From positions 7,396,475 to 7,460,474 of the forward strand of contig NC_135554.1 of the NCBI RefSeq assembly GCF_964340395.1: a stretch of 64,000 bases of DNA, given 5' to 3'. This document shows, piece after piece, positions 53,851 through 64,000 of the stretch (the stretch's first letter is position 1; the number at the start of each line of letters is the position of its first letter). Made by a program: the position numbers and the translations under genes. Under the pieces are notes generated by a model, which saw nothing but the letters and a program-made list of their open reading frames with translations, was not told the origin of the DNA and did not search any database. This DNA comes from Glandiceps talaboti. Taxonomy: Eukaryota > Hemichordata > Enteropneusta > Spengelidae.

Positions 53851-55569
53851 TGTCATAGTATTGCATACATCAACATATACACACAGAAATTAAAGAGTGC
53901 ATTTACAAACATACAAAACAAAACAAGTATCATCACTATATAAACACTCCCAAGCCTCTCTAGGCGAGCAAACATAGAAATGAACTAAAACAATTACTGT
54001 GATACGTCGAAAGCAATCTATTGGTGAACACTGGAATATAAAACACTCACAGAATCGGCTAGTCATTGGAAAGTACCTCCCAGTCGTTTGTATGTATATA
54101 TTCACAGACACGTCCGATAATAATGCATTTACGGGGACTAAATTCAAATAGGCTGGTTACATCGACATCACTCTTTTGTGTTAGCTAGCCCATGTCACAT
54201 TACTGGCTTCGGTTAAAGTAGTGGTACCACAGTCCTAATTATTCACATTAACAAACTGTTAGTTTGTTTGCACACTTCCTACTTATGTTTACTAATGCAT
54301 TCAACATCTCACAGTGGCCACACCTGAATACTGTTTAACGATCTATCCTCGAGTTTTCTTTATAACAGTATACCTTGTCATACAAACACCACGTAAAATA
54401 AAATAGATCGGTCACTCTCGTATTACCAAACCGAGGTTTACAACACCCATTACTCAAGGGCGAATTCACATAAAGTTTACCCATATTCCATTGTACAAGT
54501 GACATTGACAGCGCTTGTATTTTGCTGGGACTAAACTGTATTTAAACTGTAGTAGAAAGATCTATACTCGCGACCACCAGGAAAATAATTACCCATTCTG
54601 TTCAATATAAGTTAAGTGACTTACCCAAACTGTAGTATACCTTGAACTTGGCCTAGATTAATCAGGTCTTCATGTTATTTTAACTATGTTAGGTATAGAA
54701 AAAAAAAACTATAAAAAAACAAAACATGTTGTAATTTTCAGAATGAAGGCGTTTCACAGTATATCGAATACGGACAGCGTGTAACTCGGTCAAGTAGAGC
54801 TTCACTTGATTTGAATATATATACATATGTGTCCAAGTACAAGTAGTTTGGTTTGCCCCACTTTGTTCTTATGTCAACTAAGCACAATAGCATGAGGTCA
54901 CGTCAGGTCTGCCTAGTAAACACTTCCTAGTGACGTCCCTGTAATTGCAGATACCAGTATCATTTTACATTTGTAGAAAATAGAATTTGTGAAGAGGATA
55001 AAAATCTGATATTACATTTTCGATGGAATATATATGTCTCTTATATGTGGAATTTGACAGCACATATATCGGAAGCTGAACAATGCACGATATTTTACCT
55101 AGGCAGTAAGGAAGTTCAATATGACACATTTTAGCAAGTGTAAAACTATTGAACACCTGGCAAATATAAGGCAATTTTAATGACATTGTTTATGTCAGAG
55201 CTAAATACGGGTTCCTTACAAATAAATTTGGATGGGGGGGGGGGGGCAGATAAAGTGGTATATTGCCAGGGCGCGCGCATGTGTTATATTATCCCCCACA
55301 GGAATACTCCGGATGGGTCATGATGATCAACGTCCATCTGTTTGTGCATCCATCTATTACCAGCCCTATATCTGTTATCGGTGACTCAATTTAAATTAAA
55401 CCTGATACCATTGTCAGGCAAAGGTCATATCCTTAGATATAAACTTGATACTTAGTATTGTCATTTATCATATATCTTTAGGTCCAAATTGTGACTAGTG
55501 ATTGTGTAAATAAACTTGGAATTGTTGTCATTGGTATAGAATTTGCATGTATGTCATCATCTCTATTAT

Positions 55570-55573
<4 letters not shown>

Positions 55574-55649
<76 letters not shown>

Positions 55650-55665
55650 GACAGACATAGACAGA
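55574..55665. repeat. (GA)n(GACA)n compound microsatellite
   Basis: A GA run passes into GACA units and ends with imperfect acagacatagacagag. Confidence 0.95.
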
Positions 55666-57446
55666 GACAGAGAGCATGTGTGGATAAATTAGCCATGTGG
55701 TAAGATTTCGTATGGCACAAATATCGGTAGCAATTAACCAAAATAGTAAATCTGAAAACATGTCCTCCATGGATTAATTGAAACTATTCACTGCAGAAAA
55801 ATAACATTTTGGATGCATTGGACAGTATGAAAATTGATATATTCATGACCGCTCATAAACCATATATTCACTACATATTTTTCTATATTTAAAGAACTAT
55901 TGGAACAACTTACTTTTAGTTACAGCAGCAGTGGTGATTTATTTCATTCGTATAATATGGGGAACTTTAGATCGTCACAGCAAAAAATAAACAAGATATT
56001 TCAGTTAGCTGTCATGTATTCATTCTCTGTTTTGTGAATGATGTATTATCACACACTGCCACACCGCCGGGTAGGCATTCTTGATTAATAACCAAAGAAG
56101 ACAAACCCCCTTTGACAGCTCGACGTATGTAACTTTCTTAAAATTGATTAACAAAAGATGCAACTTTCACATCTATTTTCATTTCTCCATCACATGTTAT
56201 TTGTAGTTTTAACGGGGAAAACATTAGTTGCCTTTCACAAATATATGCCTGTAGGCGGTAAAAAACACTTCCTGCTCTATTAACGTGTTAAGGGAAAGTA
56301 TGGCGATTCCTCTCTGAAAGAACATCACGTAGTACACAAAATGGCCGTTGCCCATGATGTTAACGACCAATTGTGCCAAAAATACCGTCTTCAATACGTC
56401 TTAATAGTGAAATATTAATACACAACTGTTGGGAGCAAGATTTTGGTAATATATATTCACACTTCTTGTTTATCTACTATTAGAATTCTGCCAAAAGGAC
56501 TTTGCCAATATCAGACTGTTTTGTTAGACTATTTCCTGCTGTGTGACACAGTTCAAAATCTCACCTCTGCCACACCCACGATGCAAAAGTATATCTTGCG
56601 TATGATTTTTCGATTAAAAACACTATTAGTAAGCCAATACCTAAAATAGACAGTTACGTTAATTATTATGAATGAGGGGGATTAGGTAGTAACAAATCTC
56701 GACAGTGAGTATGGCCGAACGATTTGCAGAAGTAAAGGGGGCAATGCGACCAGCTACCAGCAGTTTGGTAGTCGCTTGCCACGGTTGACATCGCAGCAAT
56801 TTTCACTAAAATAATGAATATAACACGTACATTTTACTTACAATACTTTTATCCCGTCTCAATATAAACACTGTCCAGTTGACGTTCAACTTGCTGAGTG
56901 TAACACACGTAGAGAAACACGCACTTCTCGTACTTACATTTAATTGAACAGCGTAGAATTGCACGACTGGCGATAACTACAGTCTAAAGGTGACAAAAAA
57001 GGTTACACAACATTTGAATATAAATCAACCTCACTGAATACAACTATTATGGAGATCACAATTCGTCTTCTCGGTTTGATGTTTACACTATAAAGGTCAT
57101 CTGAGGCGAAGGCTATACCTCTGTATACAATACGCCTGTGTGTACTAACATATTATGGGATTGCTATTGACGTCTAGATTCACGTTGCTGTAAAAAGATG
57201 AATTACCGTCGATTACGTCTATTGGTCCACTTTAATTAACAATTTGACATAAAAGAAGTGTCCACTTGGGTACACCATCTGTCACATTCAATAAAATTAA
57301 GAGTGTGACAGTAGAAAAAAATATTAATTGTTTGCAAATGTAAATAATTTGTATTAAGCACAAACCTGGAGTTATATATATATATACATAACCCGAAAGG
57401 CTTGGTAAAGACCCATGTGATTGGATATCCTGAATGAAAATGTCAC

Positions 57447-57923
57447 TCAGAAGAGCATGAAAATAGTACTGATTATACCACTAAATCGTATTGAAATGGG
57501 AAGGGGGAGAGTGGCGTTTGATCGAACAACAACAAACTGAAATTTCAGGTCGGATTGATGCTTTTCTAAAATGCATCTCGAACCATCTGCAACAACCAAA
57601 ACGAGTAGTGTCGAAACATAATTCCATTCAGTTACTATTGTAACATGCATATCAGATGATGTCAAGATAGTCTGACGTATGTTCTGTTTGTACATCAGTT
57701 CAGTTGATGTAAGTTTCGACCAAGTTGTTTTCTCATCCATGGTCTCCGGCACTGATGTTCTATAACTGTTGCACCACACATGATTTGATCGAGTGCAATT
57801 CGGGTCACGGCAACATATATGTAATGCATTGCTGGTCAAATCATTACTTTTTACCATGGGTAATTGTGAATTAATACTTTTCTTGTTTAGAGAACTTGCT
57901 GTTAATGTTTTTTTGTCAGACAT
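57447..57923 (-). CDS. Unrecognised single-exon ORF, 158 residues (low confidence)
   Basis: An ATG-started ORF with balanced composition, a central C-C-R-D-P-N-C ... W-C cysteine group and a hydrophobic C-terminus. No family recognised and no signal peptide. It is long for chance in this AT-rich DNA but stands alone without neighbours. It could be a gene, an exon, or part of an unknown repeat. Confidence 0.25.
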   Translation of the reverse strand: MSDKKTLTASSLNKKSINSQLPMVKSNDLTSNALHICCRDPNCTRSNHVWCNSYRTSVPETMDEKTTWSKLTSTELMYKQNIRQTILTSSDMHVTIVTEWNYVSTLLVLVVADGSRCILEKHQSDLKFQFVVVRSNATLPLPISIRFSGIISTIFMLF

Positions 57924-59324
57924 GGAGGGATGATGTGTATTATAAACTTAAAAAACCTAATTGGGGTCAGAGATCCCTATAACTTGGAATCCGTTGTAGA
58001 GTTGTAAAATGTTTGAATTCTGTCCAAAGTTGAAAACATTTTTTTCAAAAACGCCATTGATATTTAATGGAAATACATCTACCCTTAAAATTTGACCTTA
58101 TGGAATACACAAATTACGAACTTATTACAAATTCCTTAGTGCCCCCTATTCTAACTGGACGTTTAGGAATCCATAAATGAAAAATAAAATTTTTATTTGA
58201 GTATACGAGAGACTGTAAACGTTGTACTTTTAAAACCCTGCGTAATAATGCTAACTGTACGGCAAGACAGTGGATCGCATTATTTCAGACATAACATGGG
58301 CGAAAGTAGCATTACCTTTGATGAATGCCCGCAGAGACGCGACCCTTTCATGTAGGTTCTATGGTATACTATAGATCTTGTCAAGACCTTACCAACGATG
58401 TGTGATGTATTTAAGCTGCACTTGCTGCAACTGAACATTTTTTTTCTTTGAATCAATTCCTACCTCGTAATATCGTATACCCTGAACAGTATTGAATCAT
58501 ATATAGGTGTGCATATTTTTTGTAGCTGTATATAGATGATAAATCAAGTCACAATGACTATTTGGTACATACCAAAAAAATGAGCGATCTAAAACCTGCT
58601 ATTACAGTACTCATGGATAGGAGCGACCACTAATTAACATGTGTAATGTCAGATTATTGGTATTTTAACACCATATTGACCAATTATTAAAGAAAATAAT
58701 CAAGTTGCAGCTAGGGCAGCTTTAAAATAGGGTGACATGACAAGAAGAGACAGTAATGAATTGGATCCTCAACATGGTATATTATTCATAGGAAGGTCTG
58801 TTTTCATAGGAACTCCATTTTCATGGCTGGGTTTGTTTGTACAACTAATTTCAATTGGAATGATAGCTTTATTGATATACATATGACAGACACGATTGGC
58901 AGGTTACAACTGAATTTAATATTCAGCGACACATACATATTTAAACTGAATGCCATCCGTAGTGGGAGCCTTGCAATGTCATGATTTCTGCAAGAAATGT
59001 ATCTGTGATTGTTCAAGTCCTAGTGAACGTGAGTTGTCAAAATGTTGTTCAAATGCTCGCTTCCTATTCTAAACACAGGAAAGCTTGCTATTCTCGACGT
59101 CACTCGGCTTTTTGATCCCCTACATACCCAGGATATGTACACTGACTCGTTTCCACAGCAAATAATACACGAAATTCAAACACTCACAACATTGCTATTA
59201 CACATCCGAAAGTTAAATACTTCATGAAGTGATACGGTAGTTTTGCCCTACTTCGTCCCTGGGTAAAGTTTATACATTCCTGTTTCGACCGAGATTGACA
59301 GACTCACCATTAGCTCTGGATGTA

Positions 59325-59736
59325 TAAGCTACGAAGTTAGATACGTTCAAGATGTGTCAAACTTTGTAGCATATAAATCTAGAGCTAACACACCATCTGC
59401 TCCAAACCCTACAAGTTTCTGTTTCCAACTTTCATCAACCTTGTCACATACACTTTTTTGTGGCACTAACACTACCATCGGCATGTTCGTGTTGAACTTC
59501 CTTCTGTCCCATTAAATTCACCTAGGTTTACAAGTAGGGTTGCCTACTCGTTGCACGTAGACTATTTGACACTGCTGCATAGCTCTATCAGTGTTTCTGT
59601 TAATCAAAATAGAAATATATTTAGCTTTGTTTCTGATATTGTTAGCCAAGTCATTCCTGATTAATCCAGCAATTGTTCTGATCATCTCTGAGCATTTGTG
59701 ATTGTTATCATAGGTTGAATTTAATATCGATGCCAA
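59325..59736 (-). pseudogene. hAT-like transposase-derived relic
   Basis: Minus-strand fragments read A-K-Y-I-S-I-L-I-N-R-N-T-D and V-Y-V-Q-R-V-G-N, then in another frame C-D-K-V-D-E-S-W-K-Q-K-L-V-G-F-G-A-D-G. This order (I-S-I-x-I-D-x-S-T-D ... L-V-G-F-G-x-D-G-A) is that of DUF4371/hAT-type transposase-derived proteins. Frame changes and loss of the first Asp motif show decay. Confidence 0.6.
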
Positions 59737-59771
59737 TTTTACCTCCCGTAAGGGTACGGGGGTATTAAAAG

Positions 59772-59826
<55 letters not shown>

Positions 59827-59920
59827 GTGTCATCATTTTCTTAAAAACGGCTGGCTTAACTATACTGAAATTTGGTACACACAGTGGTTCGGGTAATGGC
59901 TAGACCTCATTATATTTTAA

Positions 59921-61195
59921 TGATAATAATAATAATAATATTTATTTTTCTATACCGTAAATCCATAAAATGCTCTAAACAGTTCACAAATCTAAAAAAA
60001 AAGGAAAAAGCACTTGATACTAAAACAACACTTGATACATCTTAAAAGACAATTAATTAAAGATGTGTTTAAAAACTTTTCTTAAAACAATCAACGATAT
60101 TACACATTCTAATCCCAGCTGGTAAATCATACCATAACCATGGAGCAACATGGCGGAAGGCCCACTTGTAGACGAAAGATGACCTCGTAAACGGAACCTC
60201 AAGCAAGCCCAAATCTGAAGAACGCAGACGACGCGTAGTATTTTTGGGTGTTAAAAGATCAACAATGTACATAGGCGCAAGTCCATGAAGTGCCTTAAAA
60301 ACCAGTAGTAAAACTTTGGATTCAATTCTACACTCGATTGGGAGCCAGTGAAGTGATCTTAAAACAGGAGATATATGATCATACTTGCAGCAGCCAGACA
60401 ATAGGCGAGCCGTGCAATTTTGAACTAGCTGTAGTTTCCGTAGTAAACACAAAGGAAGCCCAAGAAACAGTATATTACAATAGTCTAACTTAGAAAAAAT
60501 GAAAGCATGAATGAGCCTTTCAAGTGACAAACGTGGAAGAAATTTATATAAATGTGAGCTATATTTAATTTCTTAAATGAAAGTATGCACTCTTGCATGT
60601 GGATGTTACATGCCGCTCCATCGTCAATTGGCTATCGAGAAGAACACCAAGATTTTTAACTACCGGCGCCGGATTCACGAAGGAGCCGACGATTGCAACA
60701 TTCACATGCCTGAGATAAGACAGGGAATGCCTAGTACCAAGGCAGATGACCTCCGTCTTACTGTCATTCATCTTCAAACGGTGACTCAGCATCCAACACT
60801 GCACACCCCTAATACAATCATATATCTGAGCAATGGTGGGTGCAGCTAGAGTCATTAACCTCGAACAAGATGTAAATCCCTGTGTCATCCGCATACAATT
60901 GATACGAAACATCACGATCAGTGAGCAGCTCAGCTAATGATGATGTGTATAAATTAAATAAATGGGACCCAGTACACTCCCTCGGGGACCCCACATTCCA
61001 ATTTTTTGGTAGCTAACACAGCACCATTGAGAACTACACATTGATCACGGTTTGAGAGTTAGGAAGAAAGCCATGATAACACCTTTCCAGTAATTATAAT
61101 GCCAATTGAACGAAGTTTGTGTAACAAAAGATCATGACTAACAGTATCAAAGGCTGCTGACAAATCAAGCATGACAAGCAAGACAACTTGCGCAA
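59921..61195 (-). pseudogene. Truncated CR1/L2-type LINE reverse transcriptase
   Basis: Minus-strand RT motifs in order: L-D-L-S-A-A-F-D-T-V (about 61175-61145), G-S-V-L-G-P (about 60985), Y-A-D-D (60884-60895), L-K-M-N-D-S-K-T-E, N-L-G-V-L-L-D, then the thumb region with L-D-Y-C-N and L-x-W-L-P-I. It is 5'-truncated at about 61195, has frameshifts (Y-A-D-D and the next block are in different frames) and ends in an (ATT)n-type 3' tail at 59924-59945. Not functional. Confidence 0.85.
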
Positions 61196-61204
61196 GATCT
61201 GTTC

Positions 61205-61975
61205 ATGTTAATTAGAGAAATTTGCATATCAATGAAATCAACTAATTAAGCAATATCTCAAGACTACGTACTTCAATTTCACTATAGTTTAGCATATTAG
61301 TCAAACATAAAAAAATGCATTTGTCCTATAAAATTTATTGATGTACAGTGTTAATGACTCATTTTGCATAATTAATTATTTTCAGTAATTAGGATGTATC
61401 TTAAGAATGCATACTTCAATGTCAATATAATTTCATACATACATTAACTATAACAAATTGCATATGTCCTATAAAGTTTGTTGATATACCTTAGTGTTAA
61501 TGACTAATTTGCCTAATTAATGAGTTTCTGTAATTAGGCTATATCTTAAGACTGCATACTTCAATTTCAATATAATTTACTACATATATTAAACATAACA
61601 AAGTCCATATGCCCTATAAAGTTTGTTGATGTACCATACAGTGTTAATGACTAATTTGCATAAATAATTAGTTTCAGTAATTAGGATGTATCTTAAGAAT
61701 GCATACTTGAATTTCAATATCATTTAGTACATAATGTTAACCATAACAAAGCGGGTATGTCCTATAAAATTTGTCCATATAGCTTCCAGTTTTAATGAAA
61801 AATTTGCATAATTAACGATTTTAGGTAACTAGGCTGTATCTTAAAAATTCAAGCTTCAAATTTCGTCGTATAATATTATATATCTTGTCAACCGTAATAA
61901 TACGTACCTGTCCTTTGAACTTTGTTGATACAACTTTTACCTTTAATGAATTATTTGCCTAATTAATGATTCCAT
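61205..61975. repeat. Tandem repeat, about 147-bp unit, five copies
   Basis: The landmark taatga(ct)...tttgc.taa.taat starts at 61352, 61498, 61645, 61793 and 61944, giving spacings of 146, 147, 148 and 151. Each unit also has gtaattagg.tgtatcttaag, gcatacttcaatttcaata and tgtcctataaa(g/a)tttgttgat. The outer units are more diverged. Confidence 0.9.
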
Positions 61976-63457
61976 TACGGGAGGCATTCAACTTAAATCT
62001 GGTTTTCCGAGTAGTGAATTGCCGTTCATCATTATCTAAAGGAATTGTCAATCAAAACTAACATTGGCAATGTTGGCTGTCTTTGTATGTTTTGATTCAT
62101 TGGAGTCAAAGTATGTCAGGTCAGGCCAACAACAACAGACGATTTGTTTTCTGGTCAGTGTGCATCACTTAAATACCCTGATTAGATCTTCTTTTTTCTC
62201 CTGTTTGTCCATTCATGTAGATCCAAGAAAAAACACAAAATAACTCTCCCTACATTAATTGCCACTGCAGGGAAGAAAACAGCAGAACAAATCGTGAAAA
62301 TTAAAAAACAAATATTCGCGTTGAAAAGCAAAAGTCCCAAAGTAAAGAACTGTCAGTGAACAAGTAAGGCCTTACCACCAGCTAGATCAAGCTCCCTTAT
62401 GTAGTTTGATTCATTGGTAAAGACAACATGAAATAATATCGTGATCGTAGATTAATACAAAAAAATATGAAAAACCACTGCTAATGGGAATAGAAATATT
62501 ATTCAGAAAGACTGCTTAGATATAGCGTTTACTTATCTTGTACCAGAAATCTCTCAATTTGCAAGCACAAAATAACGAAATTATACACTATTTTTCTCAG
62601 CAATATTTTATTCAAACCCACTCACCACCAGTATTATGAAATACAAATACAACTAAAAATTGGCCAAAAGTACTAAATAGCGTCAAATATCTGTAAATTG
62701 AATATCCATACCTGGCGTAGGACACATACGTGAATTGTAGTGATCCAGGCGTGTTAAAATAACGCCCAATACAACCTTAATGTCTGATCCTTGTAATTCG
62801 GTGATTATTATAATAACAATGACGAGAAAAAAAGAATAAGTATTTTCTGTATCATTTATTTCAAGGTTCCCAGATAGGCGGATGGATGAACAGACAGAGA
62901 GACAGAGAGACAGAGAGACACAAAAAGAGAAACACCCAGTCACAGTCAAGACTAACTTCCTGAATTATGAACTATTGTCTGCTTGTTAATTTTCTCGTAC
63001 ATTCAGGCAGTGCATGTAAAAGATATGTGTATGTGAAATGTTACCGTTGAATATAAATGATAATCTGATTATACATATTCACTGCCTTTGCCAATAAAAC
63101 TTTTCCAATAAAGATAAAGTCTGTGTGGATTACTAGTAGTCGTTTTACACGTGTATTATTGTATAGGCCAGTGTTTATTTTATTTATTTTTTCCAGTCTC
63201 CATAACATTCTAAATCGATACAGCACAGTACAATGTATCGACTGTCGTGCAATCATGGTTCATTCCGGAATGTTGTTGTTGCCAAGTCCTGTGGGATTGC
63301 TTAATGATGTGTACACGTCAGTGTTCTGAAACACAAATTAAAAGAAGCCGATGACCAGTGTACTACAATCCTTATTCGTGTTGTGTACATTTACATAATA
63401 CTGTAAAGTTACTATAATAGTAGATATTCCGCTACAAGTAAATGTACGGCTTTATGG

Positions 63458-63491
63458 ATTATACATGCAGTGTTTACACTGCATGTATAAT
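63458..63491. repeat. Perfect 16-bp inverted repeat with 2-nt loop
   Basis: attatacatgcagtgt-tt-acactgcatgtataat. Could act as a short hairpin or be a relic foldback tip; no function can be assigned. Confidence 0.85.
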
Positions 63492-63635
63492 AGTTGTAAT
63501 TGTTAAACATGCTACTCATAACTACTCACACTAGTCGATGATTAGAATCGATTAAAGTGTCTTATCGGGCATTATTGATACTAATCACCGATACTGGTCA
63601 CAATGTAACAGCTATTGTATCTAAACTATACTTAC

Positions 63636-63784
63636 TCCCCGTTCAAGATCAGCATAGTGTCCTTCGTTTGATAAGCCTTGGTGATGACCTTGCTTCACAT
63701 CACAATAGGTTGTGTCTTCACCTTCAGGGATTTCGCCCTTTACCTCTCCAACTTCCATATAGTTACTGTCATCCTGAATATTAC
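63636..63784 (-). CDS. Probable exon of a neighbouring minus-strand gene (cytoplasmic tail with tyrosine motifs)
   Basis: 149 nt between an acceptor (AAACAAAG at 63785) and a perfect donor GTAAGT (63635-63630). The frame is open and protein-like, very acidic, with N-Y-M-E-V, T-Y-C-D-V and H-Y-A-D-L, three tyrosines in Y-x-x-[V/L] contexts, as in intracellular tails of receptors. It starts after 1 nt and ends in phase 0. Upstream exons would be beyond 64000; I did not find the next one. Confidence 0.5.
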
Positions 63785-63857
63785 CTTTGTTTGAAAGTAA
63801 CAAGGAATACTGTAGACATAATGTACATTTTGCATTGTATTTGCGATATACAATGCT

Positions 63858-64000
63858 GGTGATTAATCGACTAATCAGTCAATCAATCAACCAATCGATC
63901 GATCGATCCAACCACCTATCCATCCATCCATCCATCCATCCATCCACCAACCAATCAACCAACCAACCAACTAACCAACCAACCAACCAACCAACCAACC
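63858..64000. repeat. Compound (CAAT)n/(CGAT)n/(CCAT)n/(CCAA)n microsatellite
   Basis: Tetranucleotide runs change unit along the tract and continue to the window end, so the true length is unknown. Confidence 0.93.

Larger units (their letters stand above)
52400..59320. other. Intergenic region upstream of the RPTP gene
   Basis: No firm gene. It should contain the phosphatase promoter and possibly 5' UTR exons; several minus-strand GTAAGT donors (for example after 56943 and 56833) could belong to such exons but have no support. Contains a hairpin element, a (GA)n/(GACA)n tract and two low-confidence ORFs listed separately. Confidence 0.5.
59742..61984. mobile_element. Helitron/HINE-like composite, copy 2, interrupted by a LINE
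   Basis: Bounded by short inverted ends CCTCCCGTAA (59742-59751) and TTACGGGAGG (61975-61984). The left end is followed by ggtacgggggtattaaaag, a (GTCT)n microsatellite (59774-59824) and a unique part to about 59920; the right part is a 147-bp tandem array (61205-61975). The LINE fragment occupies the middle. Ends, microsatellite and core repeats together resemble nonautonomous Helentrons (HINE, pearl-like elements). Confidence 0.6.

Noticed and set aside
55478-55770. ORFs with Leu-Ser or Asp-Arg-Gln-Thr repeats
   Set aside because: Artefacts of the (GA)n(GACA)n microsatellite.
56904-56983. A 39-nt open microexon-like segment with a GTAAGT donor on the minus strand
   Set aside because: Too short to judge and no partner exon identified; could be a 5' UTR exon of the phosphatase gene but I cannot support it.
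60577-60849. 90-codon plus-strand ORF
   Set aside because: It is the opposite strand of the LINE RT relic.
62703-62788. Possible minus-strand exon (acceptor ATTACAAG, donor GTATGG)
   Set aside because: The phase does not join the 63636-63784 exon (phase 0 gives a stop), composition is not convincing, and the donor is weak.

Overview
This is a eukaryotic, intron-rich, AT-rich genomic window. I infer an invertebrate animal, probably a marine spiralian or basal deuterostome. The evidence is one large multi-exon receptor gene, chromodomain Ty3/gypsy, Penelope-like and LINE retroelements, many foldback elements and abundant microsatellites. The species cannot be fixed from sequence alone.

The backbone of the window is one gene on the minus strand, from 52324 (ATG) down to 6334-6332 (TAA). 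I could assemble 29 coding exons. Their splice phases all agree, every intron is GT..AG, and they total 4176 nt, or 1391 residues. The product is a receptor-type protein tyrosine phosphatase: signal peptide, two P-type (trefoil) domains, an EGF-like domain, an Ig-like domain, four fibronectin III domains, one membrane segment, a tyrosine-bearing juxtamembrane region, a catalytically complete PTP domain D1 and a divergent D2 that probably has little or no activity.

Intron 8 of this gene (35903 to 20487) carries a 12,230-bp LTR retroelement in the opposite orientation (23502-35731). Its two 704-bp LTRs look identical by eye and it has a 4-bp target duplication. It encodes gag, a pol reached by a -1 frameshift (protease, RT, RNase H, integrase, chromodomain), an unexpected third ORF that looks like an ankyrin/SOCS-box protein, and an env-like fusion glycoprotein. 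All ORFs are open, so the copy appears young. The extra ORF is the most novel thing I see in the window.

Between exons 6 and 7 (37363-40682) lies a decayed Penelope-like element on the minus strand. It is flanked by 150-bp pseudo-LTRs, and the upstream one keeps an intact hammerhead-ribozyme core. Next to it sit (AT)n tracts and a perfect 196-bp palindrome. Other introns hold foldback/MITE-like elements, a quadruplicated splice-donor segment (9577-9830) and a relic copy of part of an FN3 exon.

To the right of the gene (52.4-64 kb) the sequence is mostly repeats: a Helitron/HINE-like composite with 147-bp tandem repeats, a LINE fragment inserted in it, and a hAT-like transposase relic. A likely exon of a neighbouring minus-strand gene (63636-63784) runs off the right edge. 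The left 6.2 kb shows no gene I can support.
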